Positions 7,366-14,763 of a stretch of 31,660 nt of DNA are shown here, piece after piece. The notes under the pieces are model-generated. The model was given only the letters and a program-made list of their open reading frames with translations, was not told the origin of the DNA and ran no database searches. Every line of letters begins with the position of its first letter. The first letter of the stretch is position 1. This stretch comes from Phocaeicola_A sp964580305. GTDB taxonomy: Bacteria > Bacteroidota > Bacteroidia > Bacteroidales > Bacteroidaceae. The stretch covers positions 1 through 31,660 of the forward strand of contig CAZOKL010000010.1 in assembly GCA_964580305.1 (NCBI GenBank), read 5' to 3'. The translations under genes and the position numbers were made by a program.

Positions 7366-9519
7366 ATGAAAAAGACTGTTTACAAACTGCTTGCGGGGGC
7401 ACTCTGCACACTGGTGCTCATGCCCTTGCCCGCACAAGCCGATGAAGGCATGTGGGTGCTGAGCATGCTCAGCAAGCAATCGCAAAAGCAAATGAAAGAA
7501 CTCGGGCTGAAACTCTCGGCCAAGGAACTCTACAATCCTGACGGGCCATCGTTCAAGGATGCCATCGTGAACTTCGGCGGCTTCTGTTCGGGAGTGGTTG
7601 TTTCGCCAGACGGACTTGTGTTCACAAACCATCACTGCGGCTACAGCACCATACAGGAAAACAGCACGACGGAGCATGACTACCTGAGCAATGGTTTCGT
7701 GGCGAACAGCCTTGAGGAAGAGCTGCCCACCCCCGACCTGTTCGTGAGTTTCCTGGTGCGGACGGAGGACGTGACACAGCGCATCAAGAGTGAACTCACC
7801 GACGACATGTCACGGGCCGTGCGCCGACACGTGGTGGACTCCATCAGCCGCATCATTGAAAAGGAAGCTGTGGCCGGCAACGAGCTGCTGCGTGCGGAGG
7901 TTGCCTCCTACTATCAGGGCAATGAATTCTACCTCTCTATCTACAAGGACTACAAGGACGTGCGGCTTGTCTATGCACCGCCCTCGTCGCTCGGCAACTT
8001 CGGCGGCGACACGGACAACTGGATGTGGCCGCGACACACGTGCGACTTCTCCGTGTTCCGCATCTATGCGAATGCGGACAACGAACCGGCCGAGTATGCC
8101 GCCGAAAACCGTCCTTACAAGGCACAGACCTATGCCCCCATCTCACTCCAGGGCTATAAAGAGGGCGACTTCTGCATGACGTTGGGCTATCCCGGCTCCA
8201 CCGAACGCTATCTGTCGTCATACGGAGTGGATGAGCGAATGAAGACGTCAAACGCCGCAATGATTGAAATCCGCGGCATCAAGCAGGACATCTGGTCGAA
8301 GTATATGGACGCCGACGACGCCACCCGCATCAAATATGCATCCAAGTTTGCCAAGAGCTCGAACTACTGGAAGAACAGCATCGGCATGAATAAAAGCATT
8401 GCCGACCTCAACGTCATCGGACAGAAACGAGACCTCGAACAGCGCTTGCAGGCGTGGCTCGGACAGAACCCCGACATGCAGAAGAAATATGGCGACGTGC
8501 TCCCGACGCTGCAAAAGGCATACGCAGCGAGCTTCGACGCGCAACGGGCATACAGCTTTTATTACGAGAGCATGTTCAACGCGGCGGAGCTTCCGCGCTT
8601 CATCGTCAGATTCTTGAAGATGCACGTGTCTGACATGACGCCCGACATGAAACGCCGCACGATGGAACAATATGAGAAACTGTATGCCGACATGGACCTG
8701 CAAATTGACCGCGAGGTGTTTGCCACGATGCTGCGCGAGTATGCACGCGTGGTGCCCGACGAGCGTTTCCATCCCTCCATTTACCAGACCATAGCCACAC
8801 AGTGCGGAGGCGACTATCGTGCCTATGTCGACAGCATCTATGACCATTCTGCATTCACCACGACGCGCGGACTGGAGCGTCTGCTGGCCGCCGACTCGAC
8901 GCTGAACAAGGACAATGACCCGCTGGTGTGTGCCGTTCGCTCGCTCATCGACACCTATAATGATGCCATCATCGGCTCCTGTGAGGCGGACTATGACGTC
9001 ATCATGCTCAACGAAAGCAAGCTCTGTGATGCGCTGCGCGAGATGCAGATTGACCGCAACTTCTATCCTGATGCCAACTTCACGCTGCGCATGAGTTACG
9101 GCGTAGTGAAGAGCTATGACCCGCTTGATGCCGTGCACTACAGCTACTACACCACCACGAAGGGCGTGCTCGAAAAGGCCAAGAAGGGCGAGGAGAACAG
9201 CGAATATCGCATCGAACCCGAGGTGCTGAAGCTATTTAACGGCGACTATGGTCGCTACGGAAACGGGCAGGGCGACATGAACACGTGCTTCCTTTCTACG
9301 AACGACATCACGGGCGGCAACTCAGGAAGTGGCATGTTCAATGGCCGCGGCGAGCTCATCGGCCTGGCCTTCGACGGCAACTGGGAGGCGATGAGCGGCG
9401 ACCTCGTGTTTGCGCCTGAGCTGCAGCGATGCATCGGCGTTGACATCCGCTATGTGCTCTTCGTCATGGAGCGCTACGGACATGCCGACCGCCTCATCAG
9501 CGAGCTGATGCTCAAGTGA
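7366..9519 (+). CDS. Secreted S46 dipeptidyl-peptidase, DPP7 type
   Basis: This 717-aa serine exopeptidase of family S46 should release dipeptides from oligopeptides in the periplasm or outer envelope. Residues 1-25 are a signal peptide ending PAQA. The chymotrypsin-like catalytic set is visible: His in TNHHCG (89-90), Asp227 in the DTDNWMWPRHTCDFS segment, and Ser653 in GGNSGS. In this family the residue 18 positions after the Ser governs P1 preference: Arg in DPP11 (acidic P1), Gly in DPP7 (hydrophobic P1). Here the motif is LAFDGN, with Gly, so DPP7-like specificity is inferred. The length fits the family. Confidence 0.93.
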   Translation: MKKTVYKLLAGALCTLVLMPLPAQADEGMWVLSMLSKQSQKQMKELGLKLSAKELYNPDGPSFKDAIVNFGGFCSGVVVSPDGLVFTNHHCGYSTIQENSTTEHDYLSNGFVANSLEEELPTPDLFVSFLVRTEDVTQRIKSELTDDMSRAVRRHVVDSISRIIEKEAVAGNELLRAEVASYYQGNEFYLSIYKDYKDVRLVYAPPSSLGNFGGDTDNWMWPRHTCDFSVFRIYANADNEPAEYAAENRPYKAQTYAPISLQGYKEGDFCMTLGYPGSTERYLSSYGVDERMKTSNAAMIEIRGIKQDIWSKYMDADDATRIKYASKFAKSSNYWKNSIGMNKSIADLNVIGQKRDLEQRLQAWLGQNPDMQKKYGDVLPTLQKAYAASFDAQRAYSFYYESMFNAAELPRFIVRFLKMHVSDMTPDMKRRTMEQYEKLYADMDLQIDREVFATMLREYARVVPDERFHPSIYQTIATQCGGDYRAYVDSIYDHSAFTTTRGLERLLAADSTLNKDNDPLVCAVRSLIDTYNDAIIGSCEADYDVIMLNESKLCDALREMQIDRNFYPDANFTLRMSYGVVKSYDPLDAVHYSYYTTTKGVLEKAKKGEENSEYRIEPEVLKLFNGDYGRYGNGQGDMNTCFLSTNDITGGNSGSGMFNGRGELIGLAFDGNWEAMSGDLVFAPELQRCIGVDIRYVLFVMERYGHADRLISELMLK

Positions 9520-9528
9520 CGGCGCAAA

Positions 9529-9562
9529 GGCCGACGGAGAGCCGTCTGCCGAAAATCATTTA
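9529..9562 (+). terminator. Weak hairpin after the S46 peptidase gene
   Basis: GGCCGACGG at 9529-9537 pairs with CCGTCTGCC at 9542-9550 with one mismatch and a 4-nt loop. Only a poor A/T-rich stretch follows, so it is a weak terminator candidate. Confidence 0.3.
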
Positions 9563-9568
9563 CAGTCT

Positions 9569-9617
9569 ACCAAGGCAATGCCAAGGTAGCTACCAAGACA
9601 GTGCCGAGGTGGCCACC
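9569..9617. repeat. Start of a 23-bp tandem repeat that runs into the assembly gap
   Basis: Units at 9569-9591 and 9592-9614 are 23 bp each and differ at five positions, all transitions; a third unit begins with ACC at 9615. The unit junctions are palindromic (GGTAGCTACC, then GGTGGCCACC). After the gap, GTGGCCACCTCGGCA at 9718-9732 is the exact reverse complement of the bases ending at 9616, so the other contig edge carries the unit in inverted orientation. Confidence 0.65.
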
Positions 9618-9717
9618 NNNNNNNNNNNNNNNNNNNNNNNNNNNNNNNNNNNNNNNNNNNNNNNNNNNNNNNNNNNNNNNNNNNNNNNNNNNNNNNNNNN
9701 NNNNNNNNNNNNNNNNN
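9618..9717. other. Assembly gap in the repeat-rich intergenic region
   Basis: This is a run of 100 N with repeat units at both edges, which is the likely reason for the break. The intergenic stretch around it (9520-9906) contains only repeats and hairpins, including GATGTGC/GCACATC at 9778-9796. Confidence 0.99.
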
Positions 9718-9836
9718 GTGGCCACCTCGGCAAAACACCGGTATATGGCATGCTAAGTGCCTGATAGCCAGTAGGGGGATGTGCAGTTAGCACATCGGGA
9801 AAATCGTTTACAAAGAAAGGCCGCCCAAATGAACAA

Positions 9837-9880
9837 CCGTGCCCGGGCGGACTCCGTTGAAAGGCATCCTCCGGGCACGG
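9837..9880 (-). terminator. Hairpin, possible terminator of the small minus-strand ORF
   Basis: CCGTGCCCGG at 9837-9846 and CCGGGCACGG at 9871-9880 form a perfect 10-bp stem; the 24-nt loop can pair further. On the minus strand TTGTTCATTT follows. It lies 27 nt past the stop of the small ORF at 9907-10062. Confidence 0.4.
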
Positions 9881-9906
9881 TCTGAGCATCCAGAAACAAT
9901 CAGAAA

Positions 9907-10062
9907 TCACCCATCGGGGTGGCGGCGGAACACCTTATAATAATAGTACTCCAGCGTGGGAAGCGTCTCACCGTTTGGCAGCTTCAGCGCCATGATGTCG
10001 GCATAAAGGCTCGTTTCGATGGCATCCGGCGCAGCGATTTCACACCGTTGTAACACGAACAT
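9907..10062 (-). CDS. Small hypothetical protein, 51 aa
   Basis: ATG at 10062 opens a 51-codon frame ending in TGA. The codon use looks like the neighbouring genes (GCC, ATC, GAC, CTG and AAG codons), which is why I list it. The product contains ADIMALKLPNGETLPTLEYY and ends KVFRRHPDG. I recognise no family. It could be a real small gene or the C-terminal remnant of a longer one. The start is close to the divergent alkaline phosphatase gene (52 nt between the start codons). Confidence 0.4.
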   Translation of the reverse strand: MFVLQRCEIAAPDAIETSLYADIMALKLPNGETLPTLEYYYYKVFRRHPDG

Positions 10063-10113
10063 TGGCCGGATTTTGTTATTTTGCAAACCGATAATTAATC
10101 AACATTTTGACCT

Positions 10114-11760
10114 ATGAAAAGAATATTCCTGACCCTGTGCGCCACGTTTGCACTCGGCCTGCTCCCGGCAAGGGCGGCAGAGCCTTCTGACGTGGCCCGT
10201 CCCCGTTTGGTAGTGGGCATTGTTGTCGACCAAATGCGCTGGGACTATCTTTATCGCTACTATGACCGCTATGGCGAAGGTGGTTTCAAACGTCTGCTGA
10301 ACGAGGGTTTCAGCTGCGAGAACACACAAATCGACTATGTCCCCACGGTGACGGCCATCGGCCATACGTGCATCTACACCGGCTCGGTGCCCGCCATCCA
10401 CGGCATTGCCGGCAACAGTTTCATCTTCCGCGACACGGGCCGGAAGACCTATTGCGCTGACGACTCCACCGTGAGCAGCGTGGGATGCGACAACTCGGCA
10501 GGACAAATGTCGCCCCGAAACCTGCTCGTCACCACCATTGGCGACGAGCTTCATCTGGCAACCAACTTCCGCTCCAAGGTCATCAGCATCGCGCTGAAAG
10601 ACCGTGCCTCCATCCTTCCCGGCGGGCACACGGCTGACGGTGCCTACTGGTTTGACGGCAAAACCGGTCGCTGGATTACGAGTACACACTATCGAAGTGA
10701 GCTCCCCGAATGGGTGAAGAAGTTCAATGCCACCGACCCCGCCCGTCAGTTGTTGGAGCAAGACTGGCACACGCTCTATCCCATTGAAACGTATCTTCAG
10801 AGCACGGCTGACGACACGCCCTATGAAGAGCCCTTCACGAAGGATGCCAAACCCGTGTTCCCCGTGCGCACTTCGCAGCTGCTGAAGACCAAGGACTACA
10901 GCATCATCCGCGAGACTCCCCACGGATGCACGATGACCTTCTGGCTGGCTTCCGAAGCGCTCGACGGCGAGGCTCTGGGTCAGGACGACGTCACCGACCT
11001 GCTTGCCATCAGCCTCTCGGTGACCGACTATGTGGGGCATCGCTTCGGCCCGAATGCCGTCGAGACGGAAGACACCTATCTGCGTCTGGACAAAGACCTC
11101 GCCACCTTTCTGAGCCTTCTTGACGAGAAAGTGGGTGCCGGCAACTACACCGTCTTCCTCACGGCCGACCACGCCGCGGCACACAATGTCCGCTTTCTGT
11201 CAGACCATAAAGTGCCCTCCGGCGAATGGAGTCCCGCAGCCGAGGAGGCCGCCCTCGACTCATTGCTGGCTGCCGATTTCCACGTTGAAGACGGCGTGCA
11301 GGCCGTGATGAACTATCAGGTGTATCTCAACCGTGCCAAGTTGCAGGCTGCCGGAGCCGACCTTCGTGCGGTGAAGCAGGCCGTTGTCAACCATCTTCGC
11401 TCGCACAACGAAGTGATGTATGCCGTCGATTTGGAAGAGATCGGCACGGCTCCCCTGCCCGCTCCCATCCGTGAACGCATCATCAACGGCTACAACAGCA
11501 AGCGCAGCGGTGACATCCAGGTGGTGCTCAATCCCGGCTGGTATGCCGGTGAAAACAGCGACGGACGTGGCACCACGCACGGCGTGTGGTGCCCCTATGA
11601 TGCCCACATACCTTTGCTGTTCATGGGCTGGGGTGTGCGCCAAGGCGAGACCACGCGCGAAGTGCACATGACCGACATCGCCGCCACGATAGCAGCCTTG
11701 CTCCACATACAGATGCCCAGCGGCTGCATTGGGTCTCCGGTCAGTGAGGCCTTGAAATGA
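10114..11760 (+). CDS. pafA: Secreted PafA-type alkaline phosphatase
   Basis: This 548-aa phosphomonoesterase of the alkaline phosphatase superfamily should act in the periplasm or envelope to release phosphate from organic esters. A signal peptide ends at PARA (residue 21). The active-site pattern fits the Thr-nucleophile PafA type: metal ligand Asp39 in VVDQM, nucleophile Thr80 in TAIGH, Asn101 in GIAGNSF, the Lys162-x-Arg164 pair in LKDRAS, then Asp/His in VTDYVGH, Asp-His in TADHAA, and His in TTHGVW. The Lys/Arg pair distinguishes PafA-like monoesterases from NPP diesterases. It has its own terminator. The gene symbol is by family similarity. Confidence 0.88.
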   Translation: MKRIFLTLCATFALGLLPARAAEPSDVARPRLVVGIVVDQMRWDYLYRYYDRYGEGGFKRLLNEGFSCENTQIDYVPTVTAIGHTCIYTGSVPAIHGIAGNSFIFRDTGRKTYCADDSTVSSVGCDNSAGQMSPRNLLVTTIGDELHLATNFRSKVISIALKDRASILPGGHTADGAYWFDGKTGRWITSTHYRSELPEWVKKFNATDPARQLLEQDWHTLYPIETYLQSTADDTPYEEPFTKDAKPVFPVRTSQLLKTKDYSIIRETPHGCTMTFWLASEALDGEALGQDDVTDLLAISLSVTDYVGHRFGPNAVETEDTYLRLDKDLATFLSLLDEKVGAGNYTVFLTADHAAAHNVRFLSDHKVPSGEWSPAAEEAALDSLLAADFHVEDGVQAVMNYQVYLNRAKLQAAGADLRAVKQAVVNHLRSHNEVMYAVDLEEIGTAPLPAPIRERIINGYNSKRSGDIQVVLNPGWYAGENSDGRGTTHGVWCPYDAHIPLLFMGWGVRQGETTREVHMTDIAATIAALLHIQMPSGCIGSPVSEALK

Positions 11761-11797
11761 TTCTTCTTTTAGAGATAATAGTTTTTTAGTAGGCGTT

Positions 11798-11833
11798 TCG
11801 CCTCGGATGTACTCATCCGGGGCGATTTTCTTT
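11798..11833 (+). terminator. Rho-independent terminator of the alkaline phosphatase gene
   Basis: Arms 11798-11809 and 11814-11825 form a 12-bp stem with one T-G pair and a TACT loop, followed by TTTTCTTT. It begins 38 nt after the stop codon. Confidence 0.85.
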
Positions 11834-11838
11834 ATCCA

Positions 11839-11908
11839 AAGCCGCTGAGAATTGAATTTTTCCGGCCTCTCGTCCGTCTCCTCCAAAAAAATCGAAAATC
11901 AGCGGCTT
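11839..11908. repeat. Perfect 10-bp inverted repeat with a 50-nt interior
   Basis: AAGCCGCTGA at 11839-11848 is the exact reverse complement of TCAGCGGCTT at 11899-11908. It lies in the 543-bp intergenic region between the alkaline phosphatase and mnmG (11761-12303). The stretch 11909-12090 holds nothing I can identify. Confidence 0.4.
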
Positions 11909-12093
11909 ATCCAGATTCGAAGTGTAAGCAGATTCAGGTATTATCGAGCATGAACATTCATAATCATGCGGATAAATGTAAGAAAAATACGCCCATCTGC
12001 ATCTGACTACTGCATATTTTGTCACTTTGATGTGCGTCACGTCAGTCGGATAATCCAGAGAAAAATTGTCCGGAAAGTGGGCTCCACCTCTTG

Positions 12094-12191
12094 CCCGTCC
12101 GCACGAAGAGCCCCATAGAGGGCGGCCGACCCGGCACAGGAGTCCGTGGTCGGCTACCTTCCTTTCCGTGCTCGCCCGCCCTCCTTTCCGT
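12094..12191. repeat. GC-rich intergenic repeat, copy B
   Basis: The reverse complement of 12158-12191 matches copy C at 30118-30151 in 31 of 34 positions (core ACGGAAAGGAGGGCGG, then ACGGAAAGGAAG). Next to it, CCGTGGTCGG at 12144-12153 is the reverse complement of the CCGACCACGG motif that also heads copies A and C. GCCGACC at 12125-12131 and GGTCGGC at 12148-12154 form an internal stem. The copy ends 112 nt before the mnmG start. Confidence 0.7.
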
Positions 12192-12259
12192 CCTCACCCA
12201 CTCTCTGACACGCCACTCAAAACCCTTTCCGGTGAAAAGCGCATAAGCGAAAAAATGCC

Positions 12260-12267
12260 TACCTTTG
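12260..12267 (+). promoter_or_regulatory. Bacteroidota -7 box (TACCTTTG) for mnmG
   Basis: TACCTTTG matches TAnnTTTG exactly and lies 36 nt before the mnmG ATG; the -33 element is weak. It overlaps a possible upstream TTG start at 12265, which argues for ATG at 12304 as the real start. Confidence 0.65.
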
Positions 12268-12303
12268 CAATCGGTTGAAAAAGAGAATTTAAATAGATTA
12301 GAA

Positions 12304-14175
12304 ATGGAATTTAGCTATGACATTGTTGTCATCGGTGCCGGACACGCCGGTTGCGAAGCTGCGGCGGCTGCCGCCAACCTCGGAGCAAAGGTGTGTCTGA
12401 TCACGATGGACATGAACAAGATAGCCCAGATGAGTTGCAACCCTGCCGTGGGCGGCATTGCCAAGGGGCAGATTGTCCGTGAGATTGATGCCTTGGGCGG
12501 ATACATGGGACTGGTGACCGACCGAACGGCCATCCAGTTTCGCATGTTGAACCGTTCAAAGGGCCCTGCCATGTGGAGTCCGCGTGCACAGTGCGACCGT
12601 GAAAAGTTCATTTGGGCATGGCGCGAAGTGCTCGACGGCATTCCCAACCTGCACATCTGGCAAGACACCGTGACAGAGCTACTGGTGGAGAATGGCGAAG
12701 CCACCGGTGTGAGAACCCAGCTGGACGTCACGTTCCATGCAAAAGCCGTCGTCCTCACGGCAGGCACCTTTCTCAACGGACTGATGCACTTCGGCCGTGT
12801 GAAGTTGCCCGGAGGCCGCGTGTCAGAACCCGCATCGCTTCTGCTCACGGAGTCCATCGTCCGTCACGGCATCGCCTTCGGTCGCATGAAGACCGGTACG
12901 CCCGTGCGCATCGACGGCCGCAGCGTGGACTACAGCCTCATGGATACGCAAGACGGGGAACACGATTTTCACAGTTTCAGTTTCCTGAGCGAACCCCGCA
13001 AGCTGAAGCAGTTGCAGTGCTGGACGTGCTTCACGAATCCCGAAGTGCATGATGTCTTGCGAGCCGGACTCCCCGACTCGCCACTCTACAACGGACAAAT
13101 CCAGAGCATCGGCCCCCGCTACTGTCCCAGCATAGAGACAAAAATCGTAACCTTCCCAGACAAGGAGCAGCATCAACTCTTCCTCGAACCCGAAGGTGAG
13201 AACACGCAGGAACTCTATCTGAACGGATTCTCTTCCTCCCTGCCCATCGACATCCAGGTGGAAGCCTTGAAGAAGATTCCCGCCTTCCGCAACATGGTTA
13301 TCTACCGCCCGGGCTATGCCATCGAATATGACTATTTCGACCCGACACAGCTAAAGCACACCTTGGAGTCAAAAGTGGTGAAGAATCTCTTCTTTGCCGG
13401 ACAGGTCAACGGCACGACCGGCTATGAGGAAGCCGGAGGCCAAGGGCTGGTGGCCGGTGTGAATGCGGCCATCAACTGTCAGGGCGGTGAGCCTTTCGTG
13501 CTCCATCGCGACGAAGCCTATATCGGTGTACTCATTGACGACCTTGTGACCAAGGGTGTCGACGAGCCCTACCGCATGTTCACCTCGCGTGCCGAATACC
13601 GCATCCTGCTCCGGCAAGACGACGCCGACATGCGTCTGACAGAACGAGCCTATCAGTTGGGGCTGGCCAAGCGTGACCGCTATGACCGCCTCTGCCAAAA
13701 GCGTGAAGACATTGAACGCATCATGCACTTCACGGAAACCTACTCCATCAAGGCAGACCTCATCAACCCGGCTTTGGAGTCGCTCGGCACGACACCGCTT
13801 CGTCACGGCTGCAAGCTCATCGACCTCATCAACCGTCCGCAAGTGACGCTGACAAACATTGCCGAACACATTCCCGCCTTCCGCCGTTGCCTCGACACCG
13901 TCACGGAGCGTCATGATGAAACCATCGAGGCGGCAGAGGTGCGCATCAAGTATCAAGGCTATATCGAGCGCGAGCGGATGATTGCCGAGAAGATGCAACG
14001 TCTGGAAAACATCAAGATTAAAGGAAAGTTCGACTATGCCTCCATCCAGTCACTCTCGACCGAAGCTCGGCAGAAGCTCTTGAAGATTGACCCCGAGACG
14101 TTAGCCCAGGCCAGCCGCATCCCCGGCATCTCTCCGAGCGATGTAAACGTTCTGCTGGTACTCATGGGGCGCTGA
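12304..14175 (+). CDS. mnmG: tRNA uridine-5-carboxymethylaminomethyl modification enzyme MnmG (GidA)
   Basis: MnmG, with MnmE, installs the carboxymethylaminomethyl group at wobble U34 of certain tRNAs, using FAD, NADH and methylene-tetrahydrofolate. The 623-aa product begins MEFSYDIVVIGAGHAGCEAA, with the FAD-binding GxGxxG at 11-16. It contains the family signatures GGIAKGQIVREIDALGG and GYEEAGGQGLVAG, and ends in the C-terminal helical domain (RIPGISPSDVNVLLVLMGR). ATG at 12304 is preferred over in-frame TTG at 12265, which falls inside the promoter. It heads a (+) run with apt, uvrC, dtd, mazG and deoC. A parS site follows its stop. Confidence 0.96.
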   Translation: MEFSYDIVVIGAGHAGCEAAAAAANLGAKVCLITMDMNKIAQMSCNPAVGGIAKGQIVREIDALGGYMGLVTDRTAIQFRMLNRSKGPAMWSPRAQCDREKFIWAWREVLDGIPNLHIWQDTVTELLVENGEATGVRTQLDVTFHAKAVVLTAGTFLNGLMHFGRVKLPGGRVSEPASLLLTESIVRHGIAFGRMKTGTPVRIDGRSVDYSLMDTQDGEHDFHSFSFLSEPRKLKQLQCWTCFTNPEVHDVLRAGLPDSPLYNGQIQSIGPRYCPSIETKIVTFPDKEQHQLFLEPEGENTQELYLNGFSSSLPIDIQVEALKKIPAFRNMVIYRPGYAIEYDYFDPTQLKHTLESKVVKNLFFAGQVNGTTGYEEAGGQGLVAGVNAAINCQGGEPFVLHRDEAYIGVLIDDLVTKGVDEPYRMFTSRAEYRILLRQDDADMRLTERAYQLGLAKRDRYDRLCQKREDIERIMHFTETYSIKADLINPALESLGTTPLRHGCKLIDLINRPQVTLTNIAEHIPAFRRCLDTVTERHDETIEAAEVRIKYQGYIERERMIAEKMQRLENIKIKGKFDYASIQSLSTEARQKLLKIDPETLAQASRIPGISPSDVNVLLVLMGR

Positions 14176-14185
14176 CCCACTGGAG

Positions 14186-14201
14186 TGTTCCACGTGAAAC
14201 A
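14186..14201. promoter_or_regulatory. parS centromere site (ParB binding)
   Basis: TGTTCCACGTGAAACA is an exact match to the bacterial chromosomal parS consensus TGTTNCACGTGAAACA and is a near-perfect 16-bp palindrome. It sits in the 59-bp mnmG-apt interval. parS sites bind ParB for chromosome segregation and usually cluster near the replication origin. No parA or parB gene is in the window. Confidence 0.85.
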
Positions 14202-14234
14202 AAAAGTAAAACTAATCATCATAACAAACTTATT

Positions 14235-14759
14235 ATGAGCAAAGAAACACTAAAAAACAGTTTAAGAACTATAAGTGACTTTCCCACAAAAGGCATCCTC
14301 TTTTGGGACGTGAGCACGTTGCTTAAAAATGCCGCTTGCCTCCATGAACTGGAGGAGATTCTTTATGACATGTATAAAGACAGGGGCATCACAAAGGTGG
14401 TGGGCATTGAGTCACGCGGCTTCATCATGGGAACCGCATTGGCTGTCCGCTTAGGTGCAGGTTTCGTCTTGGCACGCAAGCCGGGCAAGCTCCCTGCCGA
14501 CGTGCTGGAGGAAAGCTATGACAAGGAGTACGGGCACGACACCATCCAAATCCACAAGGATGCCATTACGGAAGACGATGTCGTTTTGCTCCACGATGAC
14601 CTCCTTGCCACCGGCGGCACAATGTGTGCAGCCTATCGCCTGGTGCAGCAGTTTCATCCGAAACAGACCTACGTAAACTTCATCATCGAGCTGAAGCATT
14701 TAAATGGCCGCGCCAACTTCCCTGAGGAAGCATGCATCGAAACCGTCTTGCAAGTCTGA
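14235..14759 (+). CDS. apt: Adenine phosphoribosyltransferase
   Basis: Apt salvages adenine to AMP using PRPP in the cytoplasm. The product has 174 aa, the normal size. Key parts are VVGIESRGFIMG and FVLARKPGKLP (adenine and hood region), and the PRPP loop LLHDDLLATGGT with its acidic pair. It starts 59 nt after mnmG, and uvrC follows directly. The region also shows a possible in-frame ATG for uvrC at 14704, but that would lie within apt. Confidence 0.95.
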   Translation: MSKETLKNSLRTISDFPTKGILFWDVSTLLKNAACLHELEEILYDMYKDRGITKVVGIESRGFIMGTALAVRLGAGFVLARKPGKLPADVLEESYDKEYGHDTIQIHKDAITEDDVVLLHDDLLATGGTMCAAYRLVQQFHPKQTYVNFIIELKHLNGRANFPEEACIETVLQV

Positions 14760-14763
14760 AGCC

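Noticed and set aside
8248..9138. Long minus-strand open frames inside the S46 peptidase gene
   Set aside because: They are antisense shadows; the plus-strand frame has a signal peptide and all catalytic motifs.
12265..12303. Upstream TTG start for mnmG
   Set aside because: It falls inside the TACCTTTG promoter element and adds residues not typical for the family.
14704..14763. Upstream ATG start for uvrC
   Set aside because: It would overlap apt by 56 bp, and the added residues show no similarity to UvrC; GTG at 14764 gives the usual length.
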